64,000 bases of DNA from Turbatrix aceti (Eukaryota; Nematoda; Chromadorea; Rhabditida; Panagrolaimidae), in contig OZ017766.1 of the NCBI GenBank assembly GCA_963969345.1, forward strand, positions 11,780,001-11,844,000. Direction: 5' to 3'. Below, one piece after another: positions 1-12,603 of this stretch; position 1 is the stretch's first letter, and the number at the start of each line of letters is the position of its first letter. Both the position numbers and the translations under genes were made by a program. Below the pieces are notes generated by a model. The model was not told the origin of the DNA, did no database searches, and saw only the letters and a list, made by a program, of their open reading frames with translations.

Positions 1-2200
1 AAAAAAATGTAAAAATTTTCGTTTTAGTTCAAAATAATTTTTACGATTTGCAGAACAAAACATTGGGACATCCAAAACCAGGTCAACCAATGTCAGTTAG
101 CTGTTAATCCGTCTTGGGCAGTGTCTAAAACGGGCCGGTGGGTTCGAATAAGCCGATTTTGAATAAAAAAGTAGTATGAAAAAAATAAAAAAAAAGCGCG
201 CCAAAAACGACGAACACCGTCGCTTTATGTGCGCAAAATACTTTTACATGAACGCATATCGTAGGCGGCGCTGACCTAGTTTTGCCAAACATACAGGTTC
301 AATGAAAAAAGTTCGATTTTGCACACGCCGTTGTTCTATGCGCATCTTATTGTAAGTAAACTTGTGCATTGAGGTGTCAGATACTGAGAATTTTTGCAAA
401 AATATTGTATTACCATTTTTAGTTTAAACGGCAGTCTAATGCATTTTTATTGATTTAAATAAAATAAGGTTGGTTGTTTTTTTGGGTTTTTTAATAATTA
501 TATTTATCATTAAATAAAAAAACAAAAAAATGGGCTAACACGGGTTAATTTCGGCTCGAGCCGAGCTTCGGGATCAATTTTCGGCAACTTTTAAACTTTA
601 GTTTTGGCCATTTGACAATCTTGCTATATATGAATAGCGCGTTTCCGCGCGACGGCACCAAATCACTTCACCAAATGAATTCTCCTCTCTTATCCTGTCG
701 GTTGCAGCAACCAACATCATGAGCTACCAATGTTTTGTAGTATATTATTCTCCTTTAGCTGTGATTAAAACATGCCCATCGTAGTTGCGCTGTTGCTGTG
801 GTTGATTCCATAGCGTTAAGAAAGCGGATATTCGAATAACGAAAAAGTTCGAAATCTATGAGCTTTATCGAAGAGAGACTGTTATTTTTGAAAAATGAGC
901 GGGCAGCCAGACAACGCAAAGCATTCAGGAACTGAATAAATATGATAATTTAACCAAAAATGCATGAATATCAAAAATGTTCACTGAAGGGCAGTTTTTT
1001 AACGGCGAAAACATATTTTTTAATTTTAACAGAATTGAACGGCAAAAATGAATGAAACTAGAACTATTAATCTGGAAAAGAAAAAAAATTATCGTAAAAT
1101 ATTTTTTCTTTACAAGCTTATTCCGCTCGTTGTCAACTAATTTGGTAAAAATTGGTGTCATCAGCATGACATTTCCATTTGTAAATTAACAAATACAGAT
1201 AAATAAACAAAAAAAAACATACCCCGCTGCTTCAAAACACATGTAAATACTATACATACATACAATTTATTATCCGGTGCGTAGCGCTTATTATGTTATA
1301 GTATCTAATCCCACGACTACGCCTTTTCCGGCCCAACGACCCCTGCTCTGGAGTAAAAAAAACATGCAAAAAAAATACTACTGCATCTCAAAAAAAATAC
1401 ATGAATGGCAGAGTTGACAGGCATGAATGGCAGAGTTGAGTTGAAAGAACAGCTGATTATGGTGTGTGAACGCGTATTAAAAGGCATATTATTACAATAA
1501 ATACATGTCCACGTAGATAAATATAAAAAATGTTATACAAAGTGACATTTGACGTCACTAACAAGAAACATTCATTTTTTGATCTGTAAACGAACACTAA
1601 CATTTAGACATTTTTTATCGACAAATCAGTTTTTTTGCACAAACAGTTTTGCAAACAAACGCAAACAAATATATTTAAGAAAAGAATTTTGTGGATCAAC
1701 ACGAAGAATTATAACTTTTGCATCAAAAACAAATAACATAATTTTTATCACTTGAATTATTTATATCTGAAAAATGAAGTCGTTAACTCAATATAAGAAA
1801 AAAATTGATCTGTGACTAATGATGAGAAAAATTTGGCAAACAATGAATTTAATATTATATTTATGTATTTTTTTGCAGGTTCAGATGAATCAGGAAATAC
1901 TATATGCAAAATGTGTGACGTTTACGGGGAAGAAGAAAACAACAGACTTATAAAAAATTATAAAATATTATATTCAATGACTGGGAAACAGTATTCATTT
2001 TTACGATTGTTCTCGTATGTGGATGCTTCAATGCGCACGCGATTGACGGTCTTGAAAAGAAATTGTGAAACATCTTTTGCGTCATTCATTTTTGAAATAT
2101 TTATGTTTTTATTATGACTTTATTTTTACATACTTTTGAACTGTCAAAATCAACAATTTACAAAATAAAACATGTACATACATACAACAACAAAAAACGA
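1..2200. other. AT-rich intergenic DNA, no supported gene
   Basis: I see no convincing gene here. Short open frames at 925-1167, 1549-1755 and 1812-2117 have low-complexity translations and no family resemblance. The frame at 1812-2117 crosses a good acceptor-like TTTTTTTGCAG near 1880, so a single stray exon after it cannot be excluded. The stretch around 1560-1700, with clustered GCAAACAAACGCAAACAAAT-like words, resembles a second copy near 36700-36960, so part of this region is probably old dispersed repeat. Confidence 0.6.
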
Positions 2201-2207
2201 GTTGAAG

Positions 2208-3549
2208 TCAAACATTGACCATGTTATACTCCCGTGGCACCACATAGTACCTCAAAATCATATAAAAAGTCTTCTTAACCGTAGATAAGTTGGGAAGCCG
2301 TTTTCGGTAAGATTTAACCGACAGAATGACAGCAAGGGCATTACCCATGGGTATCCACGAGAGTGCAAGTGTGGCCAGCGCGGACACAGCGACCCCGTCC
2401 AAGGCTGGACATACAACGACAAACAGGTACATGGACATTGGAACCAATGTTGTTAGAAGAGGAATTGTAGCTTGGATTATGAGTGTGCGGGAAATCTGCG
2501 CGTGAAGCTTGGCGGTTTTTTTAGAAGGTTTTGTGTTGTTGAATTTGTCTTTCATGACATTTTTTACTTTTAGGGAACAGTAGACTATCATGCCGTAGAT
2601 TATGCCGTTGACGATAATTGTGTAGACATTGACTAGGAGGTATTGCAGGGTTTTCTAAAAGAATATTGTAAAAAAAATATTGCAAAAAAATTCAATGTAA
2701 AAGATTACGGTAGATTTTTTTTGCATTTCCTCATTAACGATGAAACCCGTCAACACGGTTTTTTTTATAGTGCATTAGGAAAAAATGCCAAAGATTATTT
2801 TTTGCATGTGGTTGGATAATCTTGAAACCCTGAGTTATGCATAATTAGGGGTTTCGATGACTCAACCGTATTCAAAAAATACAATTTTTTAGATTTAATT
2901 TTTGTACTTAAAAATTTTTTTCTAAATTTTTTAGATTTTCAAAATATTTTTGAAAGTTAAAATTTTTTGTCAAAATAAAACCTACAGCCTTGAGCATCCC
3001 AATAGTCATTGTTGTATCATTTTTGTCATTTAAATACGGTAATAGCATATCAATCCTTTCAACGTAAGCTTGACCCATTATCATATAGGCCCAATAGATT
3101 ACAGCTCCGAACCCAATAGCCACTGCGATGCTCAAACTTATGGACACCAGAAAAAAAGACAGTGTATACTGTAGTCCATGACAGATCAGTCGGTAGCGAT
3201 AAACAAATCCAATTGCCACAGAGCAAAGACTAAGTTGGAGAAAAAATGCCCAAAATGCTGTGAGTACTCGTTTCCAGTCGACAGGAAAGTCATCAAACAG
3301 TAACAAAAATCCATTGTAAATTACGTATTCTGAAAAATCTCGTAGAACAATGATGGGATTTGCAAGGAAAAGCCAAAGGGAAAATGCCAAGTCTATGACG
3401 CAAGTTTGAATGATTGGAGTATTGTATTGTTGGAAACCAGCGGATGATGATGACCGATAGGTTATGTACAGGAGCGATCCATTTAAGACGGTTCCAAGTG
3501 TGCCGGATATTAGGGAATTTAGGCGGTGAAGTAATATGACGTGCTCCAT
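2208..3549 (-). CDS. Srd/Str-like seven-transmembrane chemoreceptor
   Basis: Predicted nematode serpentine receptor, presumably on the cilia of a chemosensory neuron. My model is complement(2208..2654, 2986..3549): 1011 nt, 336 residues, the usual size for the Str superfamily. Exon 1 starts MEHVILLHRLNSLISG and holds about five hydrophobic helices, including a GxxxNxxLLYI-type first helix and an SVAIGFVYRYRLI segment typical of Srd/Str receptors. Exon 2 carries the last two helices and a basic tail. The donor used is GCT|GTAGGT at 2985 and the acceptor TTCTTTTAG at 2655, which keeps phase 0. The alternative donor one step later (GTTTTA) would break the frame. The gene looks intact. Family placement comes from pattern recognition, not a search, and the ligand is unknown. 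Confidence 0.75.
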
Positions 3550-3595
3550 TCTGTAAAAAAGTAAAAATGAAGCAAAAAAATATTTTTACATTTAA

Positions 3596-5605
3596 AAGGG
3601 ACTCTGCGAGCCGATTTGAGGTCGGCGACCCAGCTAATTTACAACTTCAAATGTTTTGTGCCCAAGTTGTAGGGGGGCCTATGGGAGACTCCAAATGGGC
3701 CATAATAGATTTTTCAGATGCCGGATTCTGGAGCTAGGGCTTCTCGAATGTTTCGACGTCAAAATTTCAAACTGCTTCTAAAAATCTGATTTTTGGCATA
3801 CAGGGGTATCTTGGCACGAGAAATCGACTGGTGTATTCCGATTTTTCAAAAAACATCTGACTTTTTTGAAAAAATTGATTTTCTTCGATTTACCTGTTTT
3901 TACCGTCAAAAATTGGCTGTGGCGTCCGAGAAAGGATCCTCCAGCGGGTTTTGACACCGGAATCTGAAAGCCCGTCTTTTTTGACGTCGATTGAGGTATT
4001 ACACAAAAAAAATTATGTCCCTTTATTTGACCAACACTAGGCTTGTATGGCGCGCACTTGGTAAAAAAACACCTTTGTCGAGTTTCCGAAATGAATATTT
4101 TTATAGTTGGAAAAATCTAATTTGTGGTTTCCGGGGGTATTTTGGCACGAGAAATCGACTGGTGTATTCAGATTTCTCAAAAAACATCTGATTTTTATGA
4201 AAAACTTGAGGGTTGATGTTTTACCGTTATTTACCGTCACAAAAATGGCTGCAGCGCCCAAGGGAGAATCTTCCAGGCAGTTTTGATGCCAGAATCGGTT
4301 TCCCCATCTTTTTCGACGTCGATTGATGTGTAACACAGAAAAATTGAGGTGCCTTTCTTTGACCATAGCCAGGTTTTTATCGCGCGCACTTGGTGCAAAC
4401 ACCTTTTTTTGCGTCATTGACCGAAAAAGACGTGGGCGCGCGTAACAGGAGTCATGTTCAAAAAAAAGCCCTGAAGCCAATTTTTGTTTTATGTGCTCAC
4501 GGTCACCTGGGTGTGTTCAGGCATGTCCTAAATATTGTTTTTAGCGACTTGCGCTGATCATCCGATTATTTTGTGTATTGTCACTGGCATTAAAAAAACA
4601 TGAAACTGAAATATCGTAATTTACCGCTTCAATTATCTGATAAGGAGCGCAAGTCGCTAAAAACAATTTTTAGGACCTGTCTAAACATACCCAGGTGACC
4701 GTAAGCACATAAAATAAAAATTGGCTTCAGGGCTTTTTTTTGAACATGACTCCTGTTACACGTGCGCACGTCTTTTTCGGTCAATGACGCAAAAAAGGGT
4801 GTTTGCACCTAGTGCGCGCGATAAAAACCTGGCTATGGTCAAAGAAAGGCACCTCAATTTTTCTGTGTTATACATCAATCGACGTCGAAAAAGATGGGGA
4901 AACCGATTCTGGCATCAAACCTGCCTGGAAGACCTGCCCTTGGGCGCTGCAGCCATTTTTGTGACGGTAAATAACGGTAAAACATCAACCCTCAAGTTTT
5001 TCATAAAAATCAGATGTTTTTTGAGAAATCTGAATACACCAGTCGATTTCTCGTGCCAAAATACCCCCGGAAACCACAAATTAGATTTTTCCAACTATAA
5101 AAATATTCATTTCGGAAACTCGACAAAGGTGTTTTTTTACCAAGTGCGCGCCATACAAGCCTAGTGTTGGTCAAATAAAGGGACATAATTTTTTTTGTGT
5201 AATACCTCAATCGACGTCAAAAAAGACGGGCTTTCAGATTCCGGTGTCAAAACCCGCTGGAGGATCCTTTCTCGGACGCCACAGCCAATTTTTGACGGTA
5301 AAAACAGGTAAATCGAAGAAAATCAATTTTTTCAAAAAAGTCAGATGTTTTTTGAAAAATCGGAATACACCAGTCGATTTCTCGTGCCAAGATACCCCTG
5401 TATGCCAAAAATCAGATTTTTAGAAGCAGTTTGAAATTTTGACGTCGAAACATTCGAGAAGCCCTAGCTCCAGAATCCGGCATCTGAAAAATCTATTATG
5501 GCCCATTTGGAGTCTCCCATAGGCCCCCCTACAACTTGGGCACAAAACATTTGAAGTTGTAAATTAGCTGGGTCGCCGACCTCAAATCGGCTCGCAGAGT
5601 CCCTC
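3596..5605. mobile_element. 2.0-kb near-perfect palindrome flanked by TTAA (PALTTAA-like)
   Basis: Two arms of about 950 bp (3596-4548 and 4655-5605) are reverse complements with scattered mismatches, around a unique centre of about 100 bp. The same 147- and 66-codon frames occur on both arms, which is the visible sign of the symmetry. The ends read [A/G]AGGGACTCTGCGAGCC and each is flanked directly by TTAA (3592-3595 and 5606-5609), a TTAA target duplication as known for piggyBac-like and Kolobok-like elements. No transposase is present, so it is a non-autonomous foldback element. The open frames inside are very probably not genes. Confidence 0.9.
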
Positions 5606-5609
5606 TTAA

Positions 5610-7648
5610 ACCACGGAAGTATAATTTTTGTTTTCTGCAGCCACAATCAAGTTTTCAGTGTGGCATAAGTGCCACAAGACCGGTGGCGTGTTTGTTTCAA
5701 GCACGCATGGCCTGAAGCACAGCAAATGAACATTTTTTTGGGATATTTTACAACTTTTGTTTGGTTTGCCGGAAGCAATAGGAAACAGGAAAGTGTTTGA
5801 CCATGCATGACATGTACATAAACATTCACTTCTGAAATCAGGAGCATTTATAAAAAGCTGCAATAACTGAACATTGGAGTCTTATTTACATATGTATTTT
5901 GCAAAAAAGGAAGCAATAAATTAGTAGTGTGCGTTCCACATACTGAAATTAAATACCATAAGGACGGAAATAAATAGATACGGTTTTTTTAATTTTTGGT
6001 CGGCCGTGCAGAAAAAACAGGAGGGTGAAGATAAAAATTTACGCAATTTTTTCAAAATTACAATTACGATTTAAATTTGAAAAAATTAATTAGGAAAAGT
6101 TCACGCCTGAGATTGTTTCAAAACCAAAGAATAATTTACATGCATTTTACGGTTTGAAAAAATCGATTTGATGAAGAACAATAAAAAAAGGTGTTCTTCA
6201 CATACATTTTGCGCCTGAATTAATTATATATGGGCCTAAACGGATAAAAACACCTATGAGTTTATACCCGACCCGTTCTATGTAATTCGTGGCCTCATAC
6301 AGAAATTAATTTACTGCGCTCGAAAAAACACGCTTTTACCGTGTTGGCGGAAGTTCAACGTATCTCTGACGCCATGGTATTCAATTTAATTAATTAATAA
6401 TTCAATAAATAATTTAGTTGCGTATTACTCACATGTGAGTTTATACCCCGTACTGCCCCCTTGCCGGTCTAAAGGGTGCGGCGTAGTACAAATGAATGCA
6501 ACATGCGTTTTGTACCTTTTTATTTTTTTTTTAGTATAATGAAAATCCTATGAATTTCTTTCTTCGATTTCCGTTCAAAGAATCTTTTCTGCCAAGGCTA
6601 TAAAAAATGTGTGACGCATAAATAAAGCTATTTAGGCTATTTACCGGAAAATTCGAACAACGTGGTTTTATTTATTTGCAATGGATGAAACGAAAAACAG
6701 AGAAAACAACAACTATGTAGTTTATTTATTTTGTTAAAGAATACAAAATTAAAAACCAGGATGATTGTTTGAATTGAACTCTGTGTACTCTCAATGGCAT
6801 AGCAAAGTTTGTAAAAACGGAAACATGCGATTATAAAAATAAAAAATGTATGTATGTATGGGCTGCAAAAGTTTAATTAAGAAAAATTGTTTAAAAAAAG
6901 AAGAAAATAATAGTTGCATAAGAAAAATTTGTTGTAAGCATTCATTTTTTTACGTTTTTGGTTGTTTATAACCCAATAATGTAAGCAAGTCGGACAAATT
7001 TGGTAAAATTCTGATTTTTATAAATCTTAAAATTTAAAAGATGTATTTATTTATAATTTTGTAAATTATCTTTCAAAAAAAAGTGTTTTTACAATGTCAG
7101 AGTGCTGTATTTTAGCGTAAAAAATAATACAACTTGTTTGCTGCCAGACAGACTTACAAAAACATAATAACATGTAAATGTAAACGTAGTAAGTTAAGGT
7201 AAAGGTAATGTACATGCATATTTATACTGTCCTGTCGTCTGTTTTCAGACATGCACATATTAAAGTTATCAAGGGCATTGTTTTGTCGTGAACGAAATAT
7301 AGTATTTTTCTCATACTACATAAACACACATTTTTTTACCTTGAAACAAGATTTTTTCTAAAAACCTTTTTCCATTGTATTTATTTGTTTTTTCTTCTTC
7401 AAATTTCAAAAAAAAATGAGAGCAAATTTTGAAAGTGAATATAATTTTTCCGAACGTATACATTTTTGTTGTGATTTTGCATAGTTTCAATAATCAAAAA
7501 ATCATAAGCAAATCGCAAATTTGCCAAAAAAATGACTCAAAACGATTTTTTTCCTTTTTTTCAAAACGAAAATGTTTGATTCTTTTGTTGATTTTATTTG
7601 AAAATACAGTACAGTTCAGTTTGTTGCAAATATATGTATTAGAGTTTT
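5610..7648. other. AT-rich intergenic DNA
   Basis: No gene is supported. The sequence is very AT-rich with many short homopolymer runs. A region downstream of the stop of the minus-strand gene at 7649 probably includes its 3' untranslated end. The frames at 5464-5863 overlap the palindrome arm and carry no recognisable domain. Confidence 0.6.
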
Positions 7649-10600
7649 TTAGAACGAAACTATGACAACATCAAGGCAAGCAAAAATCGATGTAGTGGTT
7701 GGCTTTGAAGCAACATTCCACAAGCCATTTTCGCCAACACTTCCCATGACTACAACTTGGCCGCCGGTCATCGTAACCGACGATGGAAAGTTTGTATACG
7801 TAACTGCTGTACCATCGCCGCCAATAAGATTTTCCATACTGTATGTCTTTCCTGCCGGCAGGGAAACTCCGACATAGGCTACACTGACAAAGCCGCTGAC
7901 AACGTAATAATTCAACTTGTTGTCTATTGCATTTTTTGGAGGAGCAAATCTTGAAGAGTAAGCTGCACAAATTTGTGCACCACACGTATTATAATCTGCT
8001 GCGCCACATGTACCTTCCGCTCTTGTGGGGCACAACATAGCTGTATCGTTATTAAAATACACTATCCCAGCTACATTTGGAGGGTCACCACATGTTGTGG
8101 TCATTCGAGGAACAAAGCAAACCGAACTATTGATTACAAAGCTTGCGTATACCCAGTATGAGTATTCAAGGCATTCTGATCGCTGAAACGAGGATTTGTA
8201 AAAAATAGTGATACATTATTTGTAAAAAATATCGTTAAGTATGTAAAAAAATATTGTAATAAAATTAAAAAAATATATGTTATGTACTGTTTTTAAATTT
8301 TAACGTACAGTAGCGCTCAAAAGTTTAAAGGCAAACACATATTTGAATATTTGCTACCGTTAAACGCCATGGATAAGTCCATATCTTTGTGGTAGGACAT
8401 ACATACCAGTGTCCTTAATATCGCCAAGTTTCGGACACATTAGATCAAAAACAAATTTTTTGCATATCGATTTCTAACAATAAGTGTGTATCATTGTTTG
8501 GAGCATTACTTCCTATTTCCCGGTAGAGTAAAGGCCGGTTTACCGTGTTTTTCAAAGGACAGTTACCCGTAGGCGTTTGCTAATTTTTAGTGCTCTTAAT
8601 ATCGATTTTAAAAGGCTATACATTGATATCAAAAATTGCTAACAGAGTCCACAAGATCGTCCAACCCTAGTTTCCCCCAAACGCAACTAAGAAAATTTTT
8701 TTTGCGAGGTGGTGGGGGTCCGGCATCGCTGTCGATGCGGATGGAGGGCTATTGCTCCTCGAGACGCTTCGGATGGCTGATATAGCGTGGATGGCTATTT
8801 GCATAGGTTTCTTTATGCAATGCCTGGTCGCTGCCCGATCTGGAATCGGTGCAGTCTTATCGCTGATTCTGACGAATTAGTCGCTTCTGAGCTCGGTCTC
8901 TGCCGGCTTTCTTGAAGATTCTGTCGTTCCGTGGCTCGGTATCTGCCGGCCAACTTACCTAGCGTGTCGACGAGTCGCTGCTGTGCGGTCGCCGGTGACT
9001 GTCAAGTCTCTTCGGAGTGGTGCGTGGGTCGAGTCCTGGTCTCGTCAACAGTGCTGTACGTCGATGGCCTGTCGAGTACAGACAAGAGTAGAGGCGACAG
9101 TGGCACGCAAACAACAAGAGAAAGAGTCATGTTTATTATGAACCTAAGGCAGTCTTATATACGGGTATGCTAATTACAGGTCTTATAGGTCAGATTAGTA
9201 TCGGGAAGGATCAGGATCTGCTCGGTGAATGGTTCGGTGAGAGGCATACCGCCTGGAATGGGGACGGCGGGAGCAACAGGCTTCATCGAGGCCACCTTCT
9301 TGACGACCTTCTTCTTCTTGGGTTTCTTCCATTTGTTCTTCGGCCGAGGAACCTTGCCCCCCGCTTCAGCAGGAGCCGGAGCCACGGGGATGGCGGGGGT
9401 AACGTGGTAGATGACGGGCGCGGCAGCCAGGGCCTCCTGAACTGCCGACTTGATCAGACGGTGGACGGTTGGGGAACTGTGCCGAGCCCAATCACGACCA
9501 TGGTAGTCCGGTTCGCGGTGATATGAGCGCATTCTGGACCAGGCGGAGAAGACTAGAAGAAGGATCGGACGGGTCACACCGACTCCGAAAGAAGAGCGAA
9601 ATGGGCTGTTCGGACGGGTCACACCGACTCCGAAAGAAGAGCGAAAGGGGCTGTTCCCTCGCACTTACCGCCTTTTTATACTCCCACACGATGGACCTAT
9701 GGTCTCAACGCGAAAACTCGTTTTTTGCCGTTTTCATATGCATAGAGTAGATATTTTTTAGGTGTAAAGACGGATCTGGGGGTTATCGGCTACGGCAAAT
9801 TTAATGGCACTGTCAAAAAATCAATATTAAATCGATAAATCGATAATTAGAGAAAAAAATTACTGTAGCTCAAAGAATAACTATACGATATCAGAATAAA
9901 ATAGTAGACCGTATTCTACGCCATCAAAAACCCCCAATAGCAAAAAACAGGAAAATTCTCCCCATGAAATAAGAAGTTATTTCAAATCTTAAAATAAATA
10001 TTAATAAATTATTTCCACAGGTCAAAATTAATATTTTTTACCGGGCAAAGTTCGTTGCAAAGATCAAGATGAACTTAATCACAATGCCAAAGTTAGTATA
10101 TAAGGATGGGAAACCGACTTGGCAGTAAGCTTCCAAAGGCAACACGCTACGCGCATTTGCTTGCGCGCACTGTGTTATCTTTCGACTGAAATGCTTCAGC
10201 GCGCGTTTTTTGTATGAAAAAAAACTTTAGAATTGAAATAACTTCTTATTTCATGGGGAGAATCTTCCAGTTTTTGGCAACCGGGGATTTTCGAGGGCGC
10301 AGAATACGGTCTACTATTTTATTCTGATATCGTATAGTTATTTTTTGAAATAAATTTTTTAAATCAAGTTTATCGATCGATTATTGAATTTCTGATATCC
10401 CCGATAGATTCGCCATCGCAAAAAACTCCCAATCCACTCTTGAAATCTAAAAAACACTCACTGTTGCAATAAAAAACGTCAAAAAAGCCTCAAAAATCCC
10501 TTTCGCGTTGAGACCATAGGTCCATCGTGTCCCAGCAAAGAATTTTCGCGCGGGGAGTACCGAATTACGGGAAAACGGTCGAACTGAGTTCATTCTTACG

Positions 10601-12066
10601 AATGAACTCGTTCTTTTTCGGTGAAGCACCTAACCTTACTCTTCCCGGGAGAGGAAGGGGTGCACGTAATCGAATTAAGAAACCGACAACTAGTACCTAT
10701 TTCGGATTTGTTAGACATTTGAAGCACCTAAACCTCAACGAGGAAAGGGTGCAGTAGAATGCATCTTTCAGTTTGTTCCAACTCGAAGCACCTCATCCTT
10801 GACAGAGGAATGGGTGCAGTAGATGCGGATGACAGTTACTTTATTCAGCCATAGTAAATCGTTATCCCTGATGTAGAGTAACATGTAGGCAATCTTTTAA
10901 AGCCACGGGACATGATTTTACAACTCGGTGTCTCTCGGAATTTGCATATTTACTTTGGTGAATTTGATGTAACACCTCAACATCAGAAAAAAAAATTTCT
11001 TGGTTGCGTTGGGGGGAAACTAGGGTTGGACGATATTGTGGACTCTGTTAGCAATTTTTGATATCAATGTAGCCTTTTAAAATCGATATTAAGAGCACTA
11101 AAAATTAACAAACGCCTACGGGTAACTGTGCTTTGAAAAACACGGTAAACCGGCTTTTACTCTACCGGGAAATAGGAAGTAATGCTCCAAACAATGATAC
11201 ACACTTAGGAAATTTAATTTACGGACTAAAAAGTCCATAGATCGCCTATATCGTAAGAAAATTTGAGGTTGAGCGTCTCGAACGCGCACATCTTAGAAAT
11301 CGATATTACCAAAAATTTGTTTTTGACCCAATGTGTCCGAAACATGGCGATATTAAAGACACTGGTATGGATGTCCTACCACAAAAATATGGACTTCATC
11401 CATGGCGTTTAACGGTAGCAAATATTCAATATGTGTTTGCCTTTAAATTTTTGAGCGCTACTGTATGTTCACTTTATCCGTTTGAAAAATTTAACGTCGT
11501 TTGGAAACAAAAACAAACACGGGTGATTGTTCTTTTTTTTTTAATTTCAAGTTTTTCATTACCGTAATCTGTCAAAAACTTACAGTAAGATCCGACCTAC
11601 CACAAACACCATTGCTGGCAACCGTCATACTACTAAATCCATCAGGACATTTGAGGTTTTTAGAATACACTGAAAAACAATATACTGTAATTAAAAAATG
11701 CAATTTTAAAATATACATACTGTTATAAACAAGCAATTTTTCAATCAGAGTAAATTGAGTTCCTGTGAACTGTGTGGAGCCTGTGTTTCGAATGTAGTAT
11801 CCACAATTTGTAGTATTAATCGAGTAATTGCGAATATATGAGAACAAAGTACAGTATCCCGACCAAAATCGAAAATGTGTGCAGTATACTGTAGTTTGAG
11901 CCAGGCAATTTTGAGCGCAGACGTTATCATTGTCTTCCATGGTTTGGGTTATTTCGTTACCGTAGAGAGCGTAGCCTTCTAACTTGTAAAAAGTAGTTGC
12001 GGTTAAAGTTGCGGTTAATACAGTGGAATAACAGAGAAAAAATAAAAACAGTATTGAGCGTTTCAT
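7649..12066 (-). CDS. Secreted PAN/apple plus C-type-lectin-like protein, split by a transposon
   Basis: A minus-strand gene starting MKRSILFLFFLCYSTVLTAT (12066), a clear signal peptide. The first part (to about 11570) has a PAN/apple-like cysteine pattern (VCAQNCLAQ, CTHFRFWSGYC) followed by NLKCPDGF, the opening of a lectin-like domain. A strong donor (ACT|GTAAGT near 11581) is followed about 3.4 kb on by the acceptor CTCGTTTCAG near 8183. The exon after it is cysteine-rich and ends at 7649 with a TSIFACLD segment typical of these folds. The intervening intron holds a 3.16-kb transposon (8308-11463). A further small intron near 11665-11725 is possible but that stretch is also open. The likely role is extracellular recognition or surface defence; the linkage of the two halves is an inference from compatible junctions and content. 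Confidence 0.6.
9170..9664 (-). CDS. Small lysine/proline-rich open frame inside the transposon
   Basis: A frame of up to 164 codons on the minus strand with an A/P-rich middle and a strongly basic KKPKKKKVVKK stretch. An AATAAA on the minus strand near 9130 lies just past the stop, and composition is far more GC-rich than the surroundings. Its 5' part overlaps two tandem copies of a repeat of about 50 bp (9565-9655), so the start is unclear. No family is recognised. It could be cargo of the surrounding element, a captured gene fragment, or chance. Confidence 0.3.
   Translation of the reverse strand: MRGNSPFRSSFGVGVTRPNSPFRSSFGVGVTRPILLLVFSAWSRMRSYHREPDYHGRDWARHSSPTVHRLIKSAVQEALAAAPVIYHVTPAIPVAPAPAEAGGKVPRPKNKWKKPKKKKVVKKVASMKPVAPAVPIPGGMPLTEPFTEQILILPDTNLTYKTCN
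9565..9655. repeat. Two tandem copies of a unit of about 50 bp
   Basis: The words CGGACGGGTCACACCGACTC and CGAAAGAAGAGCGAAA occur twice in direct tandem with one or two differences. The repeat lies at the 5' end of the lysine-rich minus-strand frame and makes its N-terminal translation repetitive. Confidence 0.8.
9686..10533. mobile_element. Nested hairpin element of about 850 bp
   Basis: The outer ends, CGATGGACCTATGGTCTCAA (about 9688) and its reverse complement ending near 10529, bound two longer internal arms (about 9848-9990 and 10225-10390). These arms share the words ATAAGAAGTTATTTCA and ATAGTAGACCGTATTCT in opposite orientation. It looks like a second foldback element inserted into the larger TA-flanked element. 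I did not find an unambiguous target duplication. Confidence 0.6.
10623..10830. repeat. Three degenerate copies of a GAAGCACCT...GGGTGCA stem-loop motif
   Basis: At about 10623, 10720 and 10784 the sequence repeats GAAGCACCT, a variable 15-20 bp, then GGAA(A/T/G)GGGTGCA. Each copy can pair GCACC with GGGTGC. Spacing is irregular (about 97 and 64 bp), so this is not a simple tandem repeat. Function unknown. Confidence 0.6.
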
Positions 12067-12603
12067 TTTACAAATGACTTGTAGAAAAGTAAAAAAAACA
12101 AAATGGATTTGAAATGAGATGCCAGGCAACAAAAAATGCTAAAAGCTTTCTTAATGTCAACACATTTTTTGAGAAATATCCTAGGTTACATCCTAGCAAC
12201 TAATTTAATTTTGTAATTGATTGGGTTGTTTGCGAATCCAGTTATGCAATCTGTAAATGTTCTTAATTTTAATTTTTTTTTTAATTTCTTTAAATTGTTA
12301 GAAAAATTAGGCTTGCAGATATTATTTTTAAACTCAAGATTTTTTAAAACTTAATTTTATTTAACAAATAGTCAAATATAAAAAAATGTTACTGCTTTGT
12401 CAAATTTTTTGAATTTATCAAAAATCAATGATGAGATATTTGAAAAAACGGCAGCCAGCAGTTGTTGTGATTGATGTGAACGAAGTCAGTTGTTGTGATT
12501 GATGTGAACGGCGAACTCTTTTTCTCAACTTTTGTTTTGAGTCTGCATTCACCGCAGACTGTTCAAACAAGTATTATAATTGACGCGCTTAAATTGCACC
12601 AAC

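Larger units (their letters stand above)
8308..11463. mobile_element. 3.16-kb TA-flanked Tc1/mariner-like element, non-autonomous, with nested insertions
   Basis: Inverted terminal repeats of roughly 400 bp (8308 to about 8700, and about 10990 to 11463) begin CAGTAGCGCTCAAAAGTTTA and are flanked by TA (8306-8307 and 11464-11465), the target signature of the Tc1/mariner superfamily. The right arm has about 90 bp (near 11210-11300) absent from the left. I see no DDE transposase. The interior holds a more GC-rich block (8700-9690) with a small lysine-rich frame, a nested hairpin (9686-10533) and three copies of a GCACC...GGGTGC motif (10623-10830). The element sits in an intron of the PAN/lectin-like gene. 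Confidence 0.8.

Noticed and set aside
1812..2117. 101-codon frame near the left end
   Set aside because: Low-complexity, begins from a non-ATG codon, ends in a hydrophobic run of T-rich DNA; only a weak acceptor-like site suggests a possible exon.
4037..5164. Pair of 147-codon frames in mirror image
   Set aside because: They are the two arms of the TTAA palindrome; differences between them are not biased to silent sites and no domain is seen.
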